A stretch of 64,000 nt of DNA from Pseudisothecium myosuroides (lineage: Eukaryota > Streptophyta > Bryopsida > Hypnales > Lembophyllaceae). Below are positions 1 through 10,903 of this stretch, piece by piece. Made by a program: the position numbers and the translations under genes. The notes below the pieces were generated by a model. The model searched no databases. It worked only from the letters and a program-made list of their open reading frames with translations, and was not told the DNA's origin. Each line of letters opens with the position of its first letter. The stretch's first letter is position 1. The stretch spans positions 2,172,501 through 2,236,500 of the forward strand of contig OX637288.1 of NCBI GenBank assembly GCA_951799445.1. Direction: 5' to 3'.

Positions 1-1113
1 CTTGCCCCTAGAATCTAAGTTCCCAACAATTATCTAATCTCGAAATGCAGTCGTGTCGTCTCTCTCATATCCGTCTTTTTGCTGCTGTCCTCTGGCGTCG
101 CTGTGGAGCTTTGTTGCAGATTCCTACGACGCTTTGCTTTGCTTCAGATTGACGGAGTGTTGGAGCTTCGCGAAGATGTACTCTGTGGTCGCGGGATGCG
201 GAGATTGAAACACTGCAGAACTTTCTTCAGGCAGTAATAGAATCGAAGGTGAGAGACGTACTAATAGTTCGATATTATTCGAAGCCATTGGATTCTGGGT
301 AAGGTGTAATTTCGATTTTGCCTGGGTTGATGCAACAATTTCATCTTCAATTTCTCGAACATAGGTTTCGTATGATGTTTTTCAGGCGGTGTATGGCTTA
401 GTTTTGTGTTTTTTCTCCTGGAGAACCTAAGGTGGCAGAACCTAAGATAAGAATACTTGAAGCTGAGACATTTTGGTAACTGGGTATAGTTCCCACGATT
501 GCACTAGTCGAATTTTTGTAGATTCTTGTTAGGGAATGAAAATGAACGGGATCTGAGTATGGGTTAATTGGATAACTGTATGCGAAAGTTCCAAGGATTC
601 AAAGGAAGATTTTAGGGCGTTGGAATTAGAGCACTATTGGAATTGGATTCTTCTTCCCTATGTGGAGCGACTCTAGGGTAGGGTGAAATTTGATGTTGCC
701 TGAGTTGATGCGAAAAAATTTCTCCTTCTATTTCTCAACCATATGTTTCGTATGATGTTTTTTGGATGTCCTCCGGTACTGTAGGGTTTAGTCTTGTGTT
801 GTGTTCTGGAGAATCTAAAGTAGGAGAACCTTACACTGACATATTTTGAACTGAGCACAATTCTTACTAGTTGGATTTTTATAAATTATTGTTAGCAAAT
901 GAAATGCGCCTTAGCAAGCGCGTGTAGAAGTTATGGTGATTCAAAGCTCATCCTCCAAGGTTTTAGGGTGTCGGAATTAGGACACTATTGGGATTGGATT
1001 CTCCTACAGTTGCTGATGTGTTATCTTATCTGCCGCGCTTGTTTGCAGAGAAGCCGAGAGGACATCCAGAAGCTTTCAAATCAAGTTGAGAAATAAGCGG
1101 TATATGTCCTACA
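1..1113 (+). promoter_or_regulatory. 5' flank and probable spliced leader of the EXECUTER-like gene
   Basis: No convincing coding sequence is seen here. A good donor (AAG|GTGAGA, intron starting at 249) and a pyrimidine-rich acceptor (TTTGCAG, ending at 1048) suggest one leader intron, 249-1048, with the coding ATG 65 bases after the acceptor. The intron contains a diverged tandem duplication described separately. The transcription start is not defined; the C/T-rich stretch around 50-100 is a plausible region. Short ORFs here lack coding character. Confidence 0.45.
300..1015 (+). repeat. Diverged tandem duplication (about 350-380 bp unit) inside the leader intron
   Basis: Unit 1 (about 300-662) and unit 2 (about 675-1015) share ordered blocks: a GTTGATGC block near 330 and 705, the TTTCGTATGATGTTTT block at 367 and 747, GAGAACC blocks near 421 and 823, and a GGAATTAG...CACTATTGG block near 620 and 973. 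The spacing falls from about 380 to 351, so indels have accumulated. The duplication lies wholly within the predicted 5' UTR intron. Confidence 0.7.
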
Positions 1114-4100
1114 ATGGGAGCAATTGTGTTGCCAATGTCATCCGCGGGTGCAGCAGCAGTGTCAGGGTTGGATACTCACGTTTTCGCCAGCACAGCAGGG
1201 CCGTGCCGCTTTCACAATCGGTCACGACGCCTGTCGAACCACTCTGTCGTGAAAGAAGCTCGTTTCTCTGGTTGTCCTGCAGGCAATGGCTCAGCTCATA
1301 TAGCAGGGAACAGTTTGGGAGGCAGGAGACGACGCCCCGTCAGTGGCAGCAAACGTAGAGTCGCTCTTAGGTGTGCGGCTTCCGGAGGGATTGGCAAAGG
1401 TGATAGCGATAGTGGAGGAAGGAATGAGGAGGAATTTAATGACGAAGCGGTTGGGGCTTCTGGAAGTGGACGTCTTCCAAGTCAAAAGGAACCGCAAGTA
1501 CGTCCTCTTACTTCTGTTCACACTCAGATCTCTTTTTTATGACCTTCTCCAATACGATATTGTAGAATATCCTGCACACCTGCCACACTATCCTTGACTG
1601 TAGCACACTTGTCACTCATTCAAACTATGTAACAGTGAACAATTTGGGACCGAAGTGATAAAATTAAATAGGTTTGAGTGTACGTCTATATATCTCTACC
1701 CTGCTCTATCTGGTCCTGCGATCGGATCCTTATTTCACGCCAGTTGGGAAATTTACATCATGAAGGGAGCCAGTTCACCCTTGTAGCGGAGTTCTAGGGT
1801 TCAGTGAATTGCTTGGAGACCTCCGCTAGATTGAAATGATAACGTGAAACTGTTGCATAGCACGTCGCTGTCCGTCATGCCAGGGTCACGAGGTCTCCTT
1901 GCCTTGATTGATTCGCTGAATGGACAATGCAGGCAACGAATCAGAACATGGGGAATCCACTACGTGATATGATAATCACGGCAGGTCAAAGGTTGCAAGA
2001 CTATCTAGAGAGTTACAAACAATCCAAGAAAGGGGTTCAAGATAAGGACGACCCTGCAGTTTCAAGTTCGCTGAGTGAAGCAGATGCTGCCTGGGAAAAG
2101 CTACAGAAATTGTTTTCTGAAGCTGACGAGCGTCAAAATGTGGTGCAGAAGTTGCAGGTAAATATTCGTACTAATTTATTTCTCTTGGGTTGAGCGTTTC
2201 TGTCGGGGTGCAATGTGCTATGTGTGATTGGCGTGGCTCGATCGATTCGCAATGTAAAGCACAATGAACGTGAGCAAGCTGGCTACAGCTGGAATATGGG
2301 GTGCCTATTTTGGACCAGAAATGTCTAGATGCAAGACATTTCTGCATACTAGGGATGGTTTGGGGATGCTTCTTTTGAATGAGCTGTGAGGACTTCATTG
2401 GTCTAATTTTTTGTATGGCCATCTGTATGCAGCTTCAAATGGAAGAAGCAGTCAACTTGGAGGATTTTAAGGAAGCTGGGCGGATTAAGAAAACACTGGC
2501 CGCTGTGCTAGCACAGGATCCAGTCTCTCGGGTTATGAGCGATTTTAAGGTGTAGTATTTACCACATAACTCATGAACTTCATTTTTGTTTCAGTGAAAT
2601 TTAAGGTCCGGAAGCACTGAAGATTACTCAACAGAGATTTGAATCGTTACCTAATTTTACGAGAAAAAATTATGGTTTTAGTCTCAAATGACAGCAAGGG
2701 ATCCTATATCAGGCAGATGAGGCATTGTAGCTCACCAGACATGCACTTACCGTAAGTTACGGTGAATTTTTATGCATTTTGGAGGATTGACTGTAGGAGA
2801 GGCCTTAAGTTTTGTGTGAATGAGTGTACTAAAAGCGTCTTTCTTCTTTCTTGTCTCAGAAAGCATTGGAAGGCGAAAGATATAGCGATGCTGCTTATTT
2901 ACGAGACGAGGCTGGTGCTGGTCTTGTGAGTGCTCACTCTTTCATTTGCTTCGAGTTCGAGACTTCGAGATTTGATCTGCTGGTCTCGTATCTGGAGTGG
3001 TTGGAGTCGAATTTATTCGATTCAATGGGATTGATTATGCGAGTTTCAGTTGTCCAGACTGACCCAGTGGGAAGCGCCCTGCCGCCTCTCTCCTTTTCTG
3101 TATATTTTAGAAATGATACATATCTTCAGTGCTATAACTAATTCGTTGCTCTTTTGGTCAGGTGGGTTGGTGGGCTGGTGTTTCTGAAGGAAATGACGAC
3201 CCGTATGGTCGTGTTATAAATATCTCCCCTGCAGAAGGGAGATTCATTGCGAAGGGTTACAGTGCCAGGTGGGTTACGGGGTTGAGTATATTAGAATGCC
3301 ACTGAACTAGAACTGCAAATGACGGCGCTCTTCGATTAGGTGTATTGAAAATCTTATGATCAGGGAGTGTCCAGCGGTAGCTTATTTATGCTCGAAATGA
3401 TCTTTTTGCGTGATCTTCTTAGTATCTGGTCGATTGCATAAATGCTTTACAACCAGTTTTCTTTAGGGCTATCTGTTTGTTTACGTCAGTCGGGTTAGGA
3501 ACGAGAGCGAAGGACAGCTGGAATTTCTGCTCTTAAAATTGCTTGCTCCGCTTGATGTTTCAGACAATTAGCTTTGGGAGCAACAGGTGTCCCATTATTT
3601 GAGGTATACCTCACCAAGGATGAAGAATCAAAGTACCAACGGCATGCTGTGTACCTTCAGAGGGACGCCAATGGCGCAGCGGAGTCAATAGTGGGATTCA
3701 GCAAAGATGTTCTTGATTTTGAGAACATGTTGGGAGAGGCTAGCAAGGATTTGCAACTTAGTAAAGACGTTCTTGATTTCGAAAACATGTTGGGCGAAGC
3801 CAATAGGGATATGCAGCTGAAGTTGGAATTGCTGGAGGAGATCAACAGGGAGGAATACGAGGAGGATGGAGATCTTGACCCAATGGAAGAAGGTCTCAAG
3901 AAGATCCTCGATTTTCTGAAAGATCGGATGCCGGACGTGAAAATGAAAGTCTTTCAGGTTTGTTGTACTTCCCTCATTCAGATCCTTGCTAAAAATATAG
4001 ATACCTGCTTAGAAAGCTTGTACAAAAGAGTTGAACAAGTAAAACTAACCCTCACATCTGAGTCGCTTGCATAGAGATCACTCACTTGATTATCCTGTTG

Positions 4101-6153
4101 GTTTGCTATCCGAACACAGGTAATAGCGAACGGTAAAATAGCAGCGGACTTGCCAAAGATTGTTGAGCAGTTGATGGAGGATGCAGAAGATGAGCTTTTA
4201 CGGCACGAAGAGTTGGCTGGAGCTGGCAATAGCAATTCCAATTTGCAGTTTATCCAGTCTGTTGACGGGTTCCCACTTGTAGGCAGCTTCCCTATGCCAA
4301 GCGATGGCAATGCTGAGTCGGTAGAAGTAGAAATTCTAGGGGATGAGTTCCCTTCGAAAGCTCCGCACCGTGTGCGTGCTAAGCTCGAGCACAGGAACAA
4401 GGACAAGTTCGTTTTCCATATTGAAGATTTTCAGATGCCGACAGCTGCGGATTCGTCTATAGCTATTGTGACCGACATTGAAGAATTCTCTGTCGATGCC
4501 AGGCCACTTGATGTGAAACAGTTTCTGCAGAGTGTAGGCAAGTCATTGGAGGTGAGGAACATTCCTCCTAGGGCATGTGGGACTTACTGTGGTGACTAGT
4601 GCTTGGTTCTTTCTTGCATATCAATTATTGATGGCGCTGTGCACGCAGAATGTAAACAGTGAACGACCATCTAAAGCGATAGACGATTTGTATGTTGGGG
4701 GGTTGCTCATCTTTAGTTAATAACGCTTCTGTGCTATGATATGTTCACAGACAGACTCAGATGAGAGTGAAGCCGAGGTGGTGGAGTTGTCAAGTCAAGA
4801 TTTGGGAGATCTTTTAGAAAAAGCAGTGAGCAGGGCCCAGCAACGGCGAGGTCTGTTCAAGGACACTTTATTTCATCGTATCAACATTCCGGACGCTGTG
4901 AACGATCCATTTTCTGGTATGCTCGATCTGGGGTCATGTTTTCTCAAGGAGTAACAGCTATGAACAAGAGTTTCCTGATATAACTATAACTTTAAGCTTT
5001 GCCTACGGCATGTATTTCCCTGAGATGTTTTAACGTTTAGTCATATTTGTTTGAAGATATCCCTTAAATGTCTGATTGCTCCATGCAGGTTTGTATATTG
5101 GGTCTCTTGGGCCTCACTCTGCGGAGGTTGTGCAACTAGAACGGAAGTATGGCAACTGGAAAACTGATGATACCTTTTCGATCAACCAAGAGTTGCAATG
5201 TTTTGAGTATGTTGAAGCTGTGAAGTTGACTGGTGATGTCAATGTGCCTGCTGGCCAGGTACTGATATACCTCGATCATATGCCTAATTCCTGTAGATAT
5301 GGAACAAGACTCTGTTGGCCATTTGGACTCGTGGGATTAACTAACTTCAAAGTAGGGATGGTCAAATCACAATCGCTGAAATGAATATTTAACTTAATGC
5401 AGGTGTCTTTTCGTGCACGTGTGGGACAAGGCAGTCGTTTGCCACACAGGGGGGTGTATCCGGAGGAGCTTGGTGTGGTAAGTCTGTCTTATGAATTGGT
5501 CTCTTCCTGCTTGGATATTGGCATGTGGATCTCCTTTAATAGCTCTTGCCGACCAGGATTGGTTGTTGATTTGGGGAGTGCACTTGTCCAGACTGCCAGG
5601 TACAAAGGACAGGCTAGAATGGCTGAGCCAGGCTTCAAGAATCCACAGTGGGTGGACGGTGAACTTGTGCTTCTGAACGGCAAGGTATGAAATGAAAAGT
5701 CTTTGCGTTGTTTGACCTTCCATTGTCACTGATCATTAACTGCCAAGACCTTAGCTAAAAATAGAAAGTCCTCTTTGGAAGTTGGTATTTGATTATAGTA
5801 ACTTTCAGAACATATTCTTTCTGATCATATTCTGTCTATTGGTACATTTTATGACCTTGAAACGCCATAAATAATTTATTTCAAAGAATTGTTTCCGGTA
5901 TGCAAGCAACCAGTTTTGTCCATCCAGGCACTTAGGGGTTCATTTTTTGTAGCTCAGTCATTCTTTTTAATCCTACTTTTGAGCAAATCTGACTGTTAAT
6001 GCTGGGGATATGGGTCGCCAAGATACTGATTCTATCATTATTAATTTTTACTAGCAGGGAGGCCCGACAAGTGGAGCGGAGCTTGGTTTTGTCATTTTAG
6101 GGCCAGGGAGCCATTTCCTGGTGTTGTTCGGTAGACTGAGGCTGAGAAATTGA
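1114..6153 (+). CDS. EX: EXECUTER-like chloroplast singlet-oxygen signalling protein
   Basis: Twelve exons with consistent phase: 1114-1497, 1933-2157, 2433-2549, 2860-2925, 3162-3268, 3564-3957, 4120-4551, 4751-4916, 5089-5258, 5403-5477, 5592-5684, 6058-6153, giving 774 residues (Arabidopsis EX1 is about 684). Exon 1 reads as a Ser/Arg/Ala-rich transit peptide with a cleavage-like region near [10 protein letters not shown]. Residues 204-264 contain UVR-like helices ([38 protein letters not shown]), followed by the EXECUTER signature VGWWAGVSE...[11 protein letters not shown] and GVPLFEVYL. The C-terminal segment ([14 protein letters not shown]...[11 protein letters not shown]...[11 protein letters not shown]) matches the DUF3506/SOS singlet-oxygen sensor region, and Trp732 lies 42 residues from the end. 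EXECUTER proteins are thylakoid-associated and relay singlet-oxygen damage to the nucleus. The tract after residue 335 is acidic and carries a 20-residue tandem repeat. I could not tell EX1 from EX2. The least certain boundary is the exon 11 acceptor. Confidence 0.88.
3700..3819 (+). repeat. In-frame 60 bp tandem duplication in EXECUTER exon 6
   Basis: Two adjacent 60 bp units, 3700-3759 and 3760-3819, encode [20 protein letters not shown] and [20 protein letters not shown]. They differ mostly at synonymous sites with a few conservative changes (SK/NR, L/M), so both copies look constrained. They lie in an acidic helical region between the UVR/GWWAG part and the C-terminal sensor domain. Confidence 0.92.
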
Positions 6154-6804
6154 GTCTGTAACATTCCTGCCTGGACTTGACAACACCACTCCCTTTGAAG
6201 ATGGTAGCGCTTCACGACCGAATGGCCTGGACGTCGTATACACTGCAGGAGCAGATTTCTGTAAAAATGGAGTTCACAGCTCATCACTTTTGCTACTGTT
6301 CTTCAAGTGGTCTTTTGAACACCCACAACAGCCTCTGTTGAGGACCGACTTGCATAATAGACTTGTCGGAGTAGTGGCTGTCTGGAACTTAGGAGCCTCG
6401 GTGTAGCGGTAAAACGAATTTGTTTGTGAAAGTAGAACTTTTCGGGGGTATCAATGGTTCCATGAGACCCAAAGTCTTCAATTCCCATGTTTTTGCCTAT
6501 TGGGACCTAGGCAGTATTAGTGTCTCTTGACCTTGATACTTGCGTTACTTTTAACTGTAAATTAAAGAGGTTGGCGATTTTGGCTGGCAGTGTGGCACAC
6601 GTTTTTTTCTCGTTGCCAGGGGAAGAATATTATGCTCTATCGTATTTCAAAGATTACCTGTTCTGAACATTACCCTTGGAAAATGGTTGGCGATTTCAGA
6701 ATTGCCTTCCAAATCTCTATGGGGGGACTTGTACTTTGAGAAAAGAGAGTTGCATTGTGCTCAATTTGGTGGAAATCACAGAGAAGTGATTGTACTGTAC
6801 TGTA
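6154..6804. other. 3' flank of the EXECUTER-like gene, no second gene seen
   Basis: This is the presumed 3' UTR and downstream flank. No ORF with coding character is present, and no polyadenylation signal can be chosen with confidence. The segment ends in a TACTGTACTGTACAGTG run where the first foldback transposon begins. Confidence 0.4.
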
Positions 6805-7661
6805 CAGTGCCCTCTAGAAAGTAAGGTAACCCCAATTTTGACTTGGAGGAATATCTTTCAAAATTTGCCTTTTGGAACCTAACTTTCATAACTAACTTAT
6901 TAAATTTATTGTTTTATGCAATCTTCATCGACATGCTAAATTTCAATTTCAAAAAACAAATATTTTATTTTTGGTAAATTATTTTGTGAGTTTTCATTGT
7001 GTTACAAAATAAATGATTGAAAAATATTGGTGATTAATTTTTTTAAATTTTATTGTGCATATATTAAGAAATGTCAATGTGCAAATTTCACTTTTAGAGA
7101 AAACTTACATTACCTAGGAAAATTTTACACTATAATGAATTCAATGTCAAAGGTCACTAATATAAAATTTGCACAATAAATTTTTCTAAATTATAATTAG
7201 GTTTTCACCATCATGCTCAAAGGTATAGAAGTAGTCATAATATAAGGTTCAATTACTAAAATATAATTGCAATTTAAAGATATCTATTTCTTAAAACTTG
7301 GGAAGGCAACACCTTGACATTGAATTTTCTTTAGTCTAAAATTTTCCTTAGTAATGTAAGTTTTCCCTAAAAGTGAAATGTGCACATTGATGATTCTTAA
7401 ATATTTGCACAATAAAATTAAAAAAATTCATCAACAATATTTTTCAATGAATTATTTTGTAATACAATGAAAAACACACATAATAATTTACCAAAAATGA
7501 AATTTTTGTTTTTTGAAATTGAAATTTAGCATGTGGATGAAGATTGCATAAAATCATAAATTTAATAGGTTAGTTTTGAAAATTAGGTCCGAAAAGGGCA
7601 AATTTTGAAAGATACACCTCCAAGTCGAAATTGGGGTTACTTTACTTTCTAGAGGCCACTG
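6805..7661. mobile_element. Foldback MITE 1, Tc1/mariner-type ends, TA flanks
   Basis: This element of 857 bp is essentially two inverted arms of about 400 bp. The left end reads CAGTGCCCTCTAGAAAGTAA and the right end, reverse complemented, CAGTGGCCTCTAGAAAGTAA; the complementarity continues through the CCCCAATTT and TTGACTTGGAGG blocks and on to the AT-rich interior. TA lies on both sides (6803-6804 and 7662-7663). CAGT... termini plus a TA target duplication are typical of Tc1/mariner-pogo elements. No transposase ORF is present, so it is non-autonomous. Confidence 0.8.
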
Positions 7662-7663
7662 TA

Positions 7664-10164
7664 CAGTCCCCTACCCAAAGTTTCCAAGATTGCAATTCAG
7701 ATCATTCCGTTTTCTTGACACAATGTAGAATGCACTTAACATTTTCAATTTTGCACAATCAACAATCATATCTTATGCAATCCCAATCAAGCATATCAAA
7801 TTTTACTTTCAGAAAATCCCAAACTCCATTTTTGGTGAATTTTTTCATTTAATTTTCATGGTTTTACATGATAATTCATAGAAAAATATTGGAAACGATT
7901 TTTTTAAAATTCAATTGCAAATATATGTAGGAAACATCTGTACGCACATATTTCCTTCAACAAGCATCTTCAAAAAAGTTTCACAATTTCTTCTATAGAG
8001 ATTTCAATGTTAGTTTGACAATGCCCTAAATTTGAAAAATAGATATCTCTTTATTATAATTAGATTTTGGCAAAGTAATTGCACCATAACATTCAGTAGC
8101 AGTTACTGGTTTTGCCCTCCTTTGAACGGATGGTGTGGAATATACCGCACTCAATTAGTAGCTATAGGGACACTTGTCAATAACTGTCAAAATTTAACTT
8201 GGTGCCCACGTCAGAATTGTACACTACAGATAGTAGCAAATTAAAAACTTTCAAATAAAATTGAATCAAAATAGGAAATTTAAACAAAATGCTAATGAAT
8301 TCATTGAGAATATTAATTTCAATGTTAAAATTTCTTCACTTTGCATTGGAGTTCATTTATGCTTTGAGTATGGATGTGAGAAGACAACTTTTTATATGCA
8401 CATGGAGTGGTAGGAGGTAGAACAACCCATGTGGGATACGTAAATTAGAATTTGTAGTTCCTCAATTCTCAACCACTCATAGTTAATTCAAAAGTATGAA
8501 TTGTGTTAGAAGTACAATTCCAAACCTCATTTAGGCATAGTAGAATATTTTTTTTCAGAAAAAATTTAACTAAAAAAAGTTGGTAAATTAAGTTAAGTTT
8601 CATCTTTTAAAATCTGTTGTGGATCTTGAGTCTCCAATCAAAAGTTATGGACAAATTTCGGAGAGGAGTTGGAATGGACATTTTCTTTGACATTTTTAAA
8701 CACCCTCTCTGATTTTTGTCCATAACTTTTGATTGGAGATTCAAGATCCAAAACGGATTTTTGGAGATGAAACTTAGTTTAATTTATTAACTTTTTTTAA
8801 TTAAATTTTTTCTGGAAAAAGTTATTCTACTATGCCTAAATGAGGTCTGAAATTGTACTTCTAACACAATTCATACTTTTGAATTAACTATGAGTGGTTG
8901 AGAATTGAGAAACTACAAATTCTAATACTTATCCCACATGGGTTGTTCTACCTACTACTACCCCATGTGTATATAAAGAGCTTCTCTTCAATTGAAAAAC
9001 CAAAAATAAGTTAATAATGGCAAATGGATAGATTGCATTGGTATGTTACACAAAGGATTCTTTGGGGTTTTGGCAATTTATCTTTCTTCACAATTATTTG
9101 TGGATTTGTATGTTTGGTCCTAAAATTAGCAAAAAAAATAGAAAAAACCATATATGTACTCCACCTATACCAGTATTGAAGCTTACATTTACGATGTGAG
9201 GATGAACTTCGTGGATGAGGACTCTAAAGAGGAAAAGGCAGCCTCTCTGAAGGCTACTGAATGTTATGACCATCACGTTCAAATGTACGAAATTAATTAC
9301 AATGTGAAGGACAAATAGAAAAAACTAATTATGATAAAGAGATATCTATTTTTCAAATTTAGGGCATTGACACACTAACATTGAATTTTCTATAGAGGAA
9401 ATCCTAAAACTTTTTTGGAGATGCTTGTTGAAGAAAAAATGTGCATATAGATGTTTCCTACATATCACCACAATCAAATTTTAAAAATTTATCACTAGTA
9501 TTTTCCAACGAATTTTCATGTAAAACCATGAAAATTAAATGAAAAAATTCACCAAAAATGGAATTTTGGATTTTTTGAAAGTAAAATTTGTTATGCTTGA
9601 TTGGAATTGTGTAAGATATGAATGTTAATTGTGGAAAACAAAAAATATCAAGTGCATTCTTAGGGAGACAACCCATTTCCAATTACTTAAGCAATTTAGC
9701 ATATTTGGTGTATGGGTATTATGAGGGGAAGAATATCCCCGTTTAGAGAAATAGATTTAAGAAGGATTCCATATTTTTGAACATTTTTTTCCTCAAAAAT
9801 AAAATTACTATGAATTTTTTTTGTGAAGATTTCGTTCAACCTATTCTTGTTATATAGGTCATCATATTTTCAACCATAGGCTGGTTACAAAATTGACAAT
9901 GCTTTAATGCAGGTGATAATTTTAGCCTCCAATTTACATCTTGTGGTCATTCTATACTTTCAATGTACACCTCCCCGATATTTTTGCTTCCCCTTCTCAT
10001 AAATATCTACGTGAGCTGTCATCTAAACCACCAATTGATCAGAAACAAAGCAATCTAACTAATGGAAATGGGTGGTTGATTGGAAATGGGTCGACTCCCT
10101 TACATTGTGCAAAGGAAAGTGAATGGTCTAAATTGCAATCACGGTAACTTTTGGTAGGGGACTG
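7664..10164. mobile_element. Foldback element 2, TA-flanked, abutting element 1
   Basis: This element is 2.5 kb with ends CAGTCCCCTACCCAAAGTTT (left) and CAGTCCCCTACCAAAAGTTA (right, reverse complemented), flanked by TA at 7662-7663 and 10165-10166. Long inverted arms match between about 7664-8075 and 9310-9660 (for example the GATATCT...CTAAATTTGAAAAATA block and the CATGGTTTTACATG block). The centre is interrupted by a second foldback (8393-8975). No transposase is recognisable. It shares a single TA with element 1, so it probably inserted into that element's right-hand target duplication. Confidence 0.75.
8393..8975. mobile_element. Nested foldback, arms of about 270 bp, inside element 2
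   Basis: The left arm, about 8393-8665, and the right arm, about 8703-8975, are nearly perfect reverse complements around a loop of about 35-40 bp. Matched blocks include CAACCCATGTGGGAT with ATCCCACATGGGTTG, CCTCATTTAGGCATAGTA with TACTATGCCTAAATGAGG, and AAAAGTTATGGACAAA with TTTGTCCATAACTTTT. Such a structure could fold into a long hairpin RNA. The exact termini and any target duplication are not clear. Confidence 0.8.
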
Positions 10165-10166
10165 TA

Positions 10167-10901
10167 CAATGGGGTATAGCTCATTTATGAATTTTCTAGT
10201 GAGTCTTCATTAGAAAGTTCAACCAACTTCAAGAAGCTCTAGCATGCTCAAAAATGAACCAATTTTGGAATTGCAAATTGCATTGAAATTGCAATGAAGT
10301 GCACTTCAACTTCATAACAAGTGAACAATGAATAATTTCAAATCATACAACAATTAGAATTTCTTTTATACACTATCTACCATTTCATAGAGAACCTTTG
10401 GAAGATGGTCAAAGTTTTTTTGCAATGGGGTGAAGAACAAGCAAGAAATCATACAAGCAATTCAAGTGGTATGAGATCAAGTATCTTTAAAGCAATTGTG
10501 TAGGTTCATTTCTTGCATGCATCATTAAATACAAGTTGTAATTTTCACAAATGTTGGCAACACTAGATAGCACATAATGTATAGAAAACATCAAACTCTT
10601 TGTATCATGTTCAATTACATATGTGTGTTTGTAATGATGATAAAGAAGACTTCAATGTGATTCCAATGCAATTCGAAAATTCAAAATTCCGTTCAATTTT
10701 GAACATACAAGGGCCTCCCAAAGTTGACCTAATCTCAGCTCGGATGCAAAAATTCGTAAATGAATTGTACTCCGCTGTACTGTATAGCACAAGAATTTCT
10801 GGGCTTGCATTAGCCTTGTCCAGAGTTGTGCTTGTCATAGGCCGAGTTAGCTTAGGGTACCTTATTAGAAACTTGAACATAAAATCCATGTCCAAATACG
10901 A
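10167..10901. other. AT-rich stretch between foldback element 2 and the pogo-like element
   Basis: No gene is recognised. A 126-codon open frame at 10600-10980 runs into the start of the next transposon and has no recognisable motif, so I treat it as chance. Confidence 0.4.
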
Positions 10902-10903
10902 TA

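Noticed and set aside
1343..1597. An alternative frame of EXECUTER exon 1 ([17 protein letters not shown])
   Set aside because: It looks protein-like but would enter exon 2 in the wrong phase; the frame from 1114 joins exon 2 in phase 0 and gives a transit peptide.
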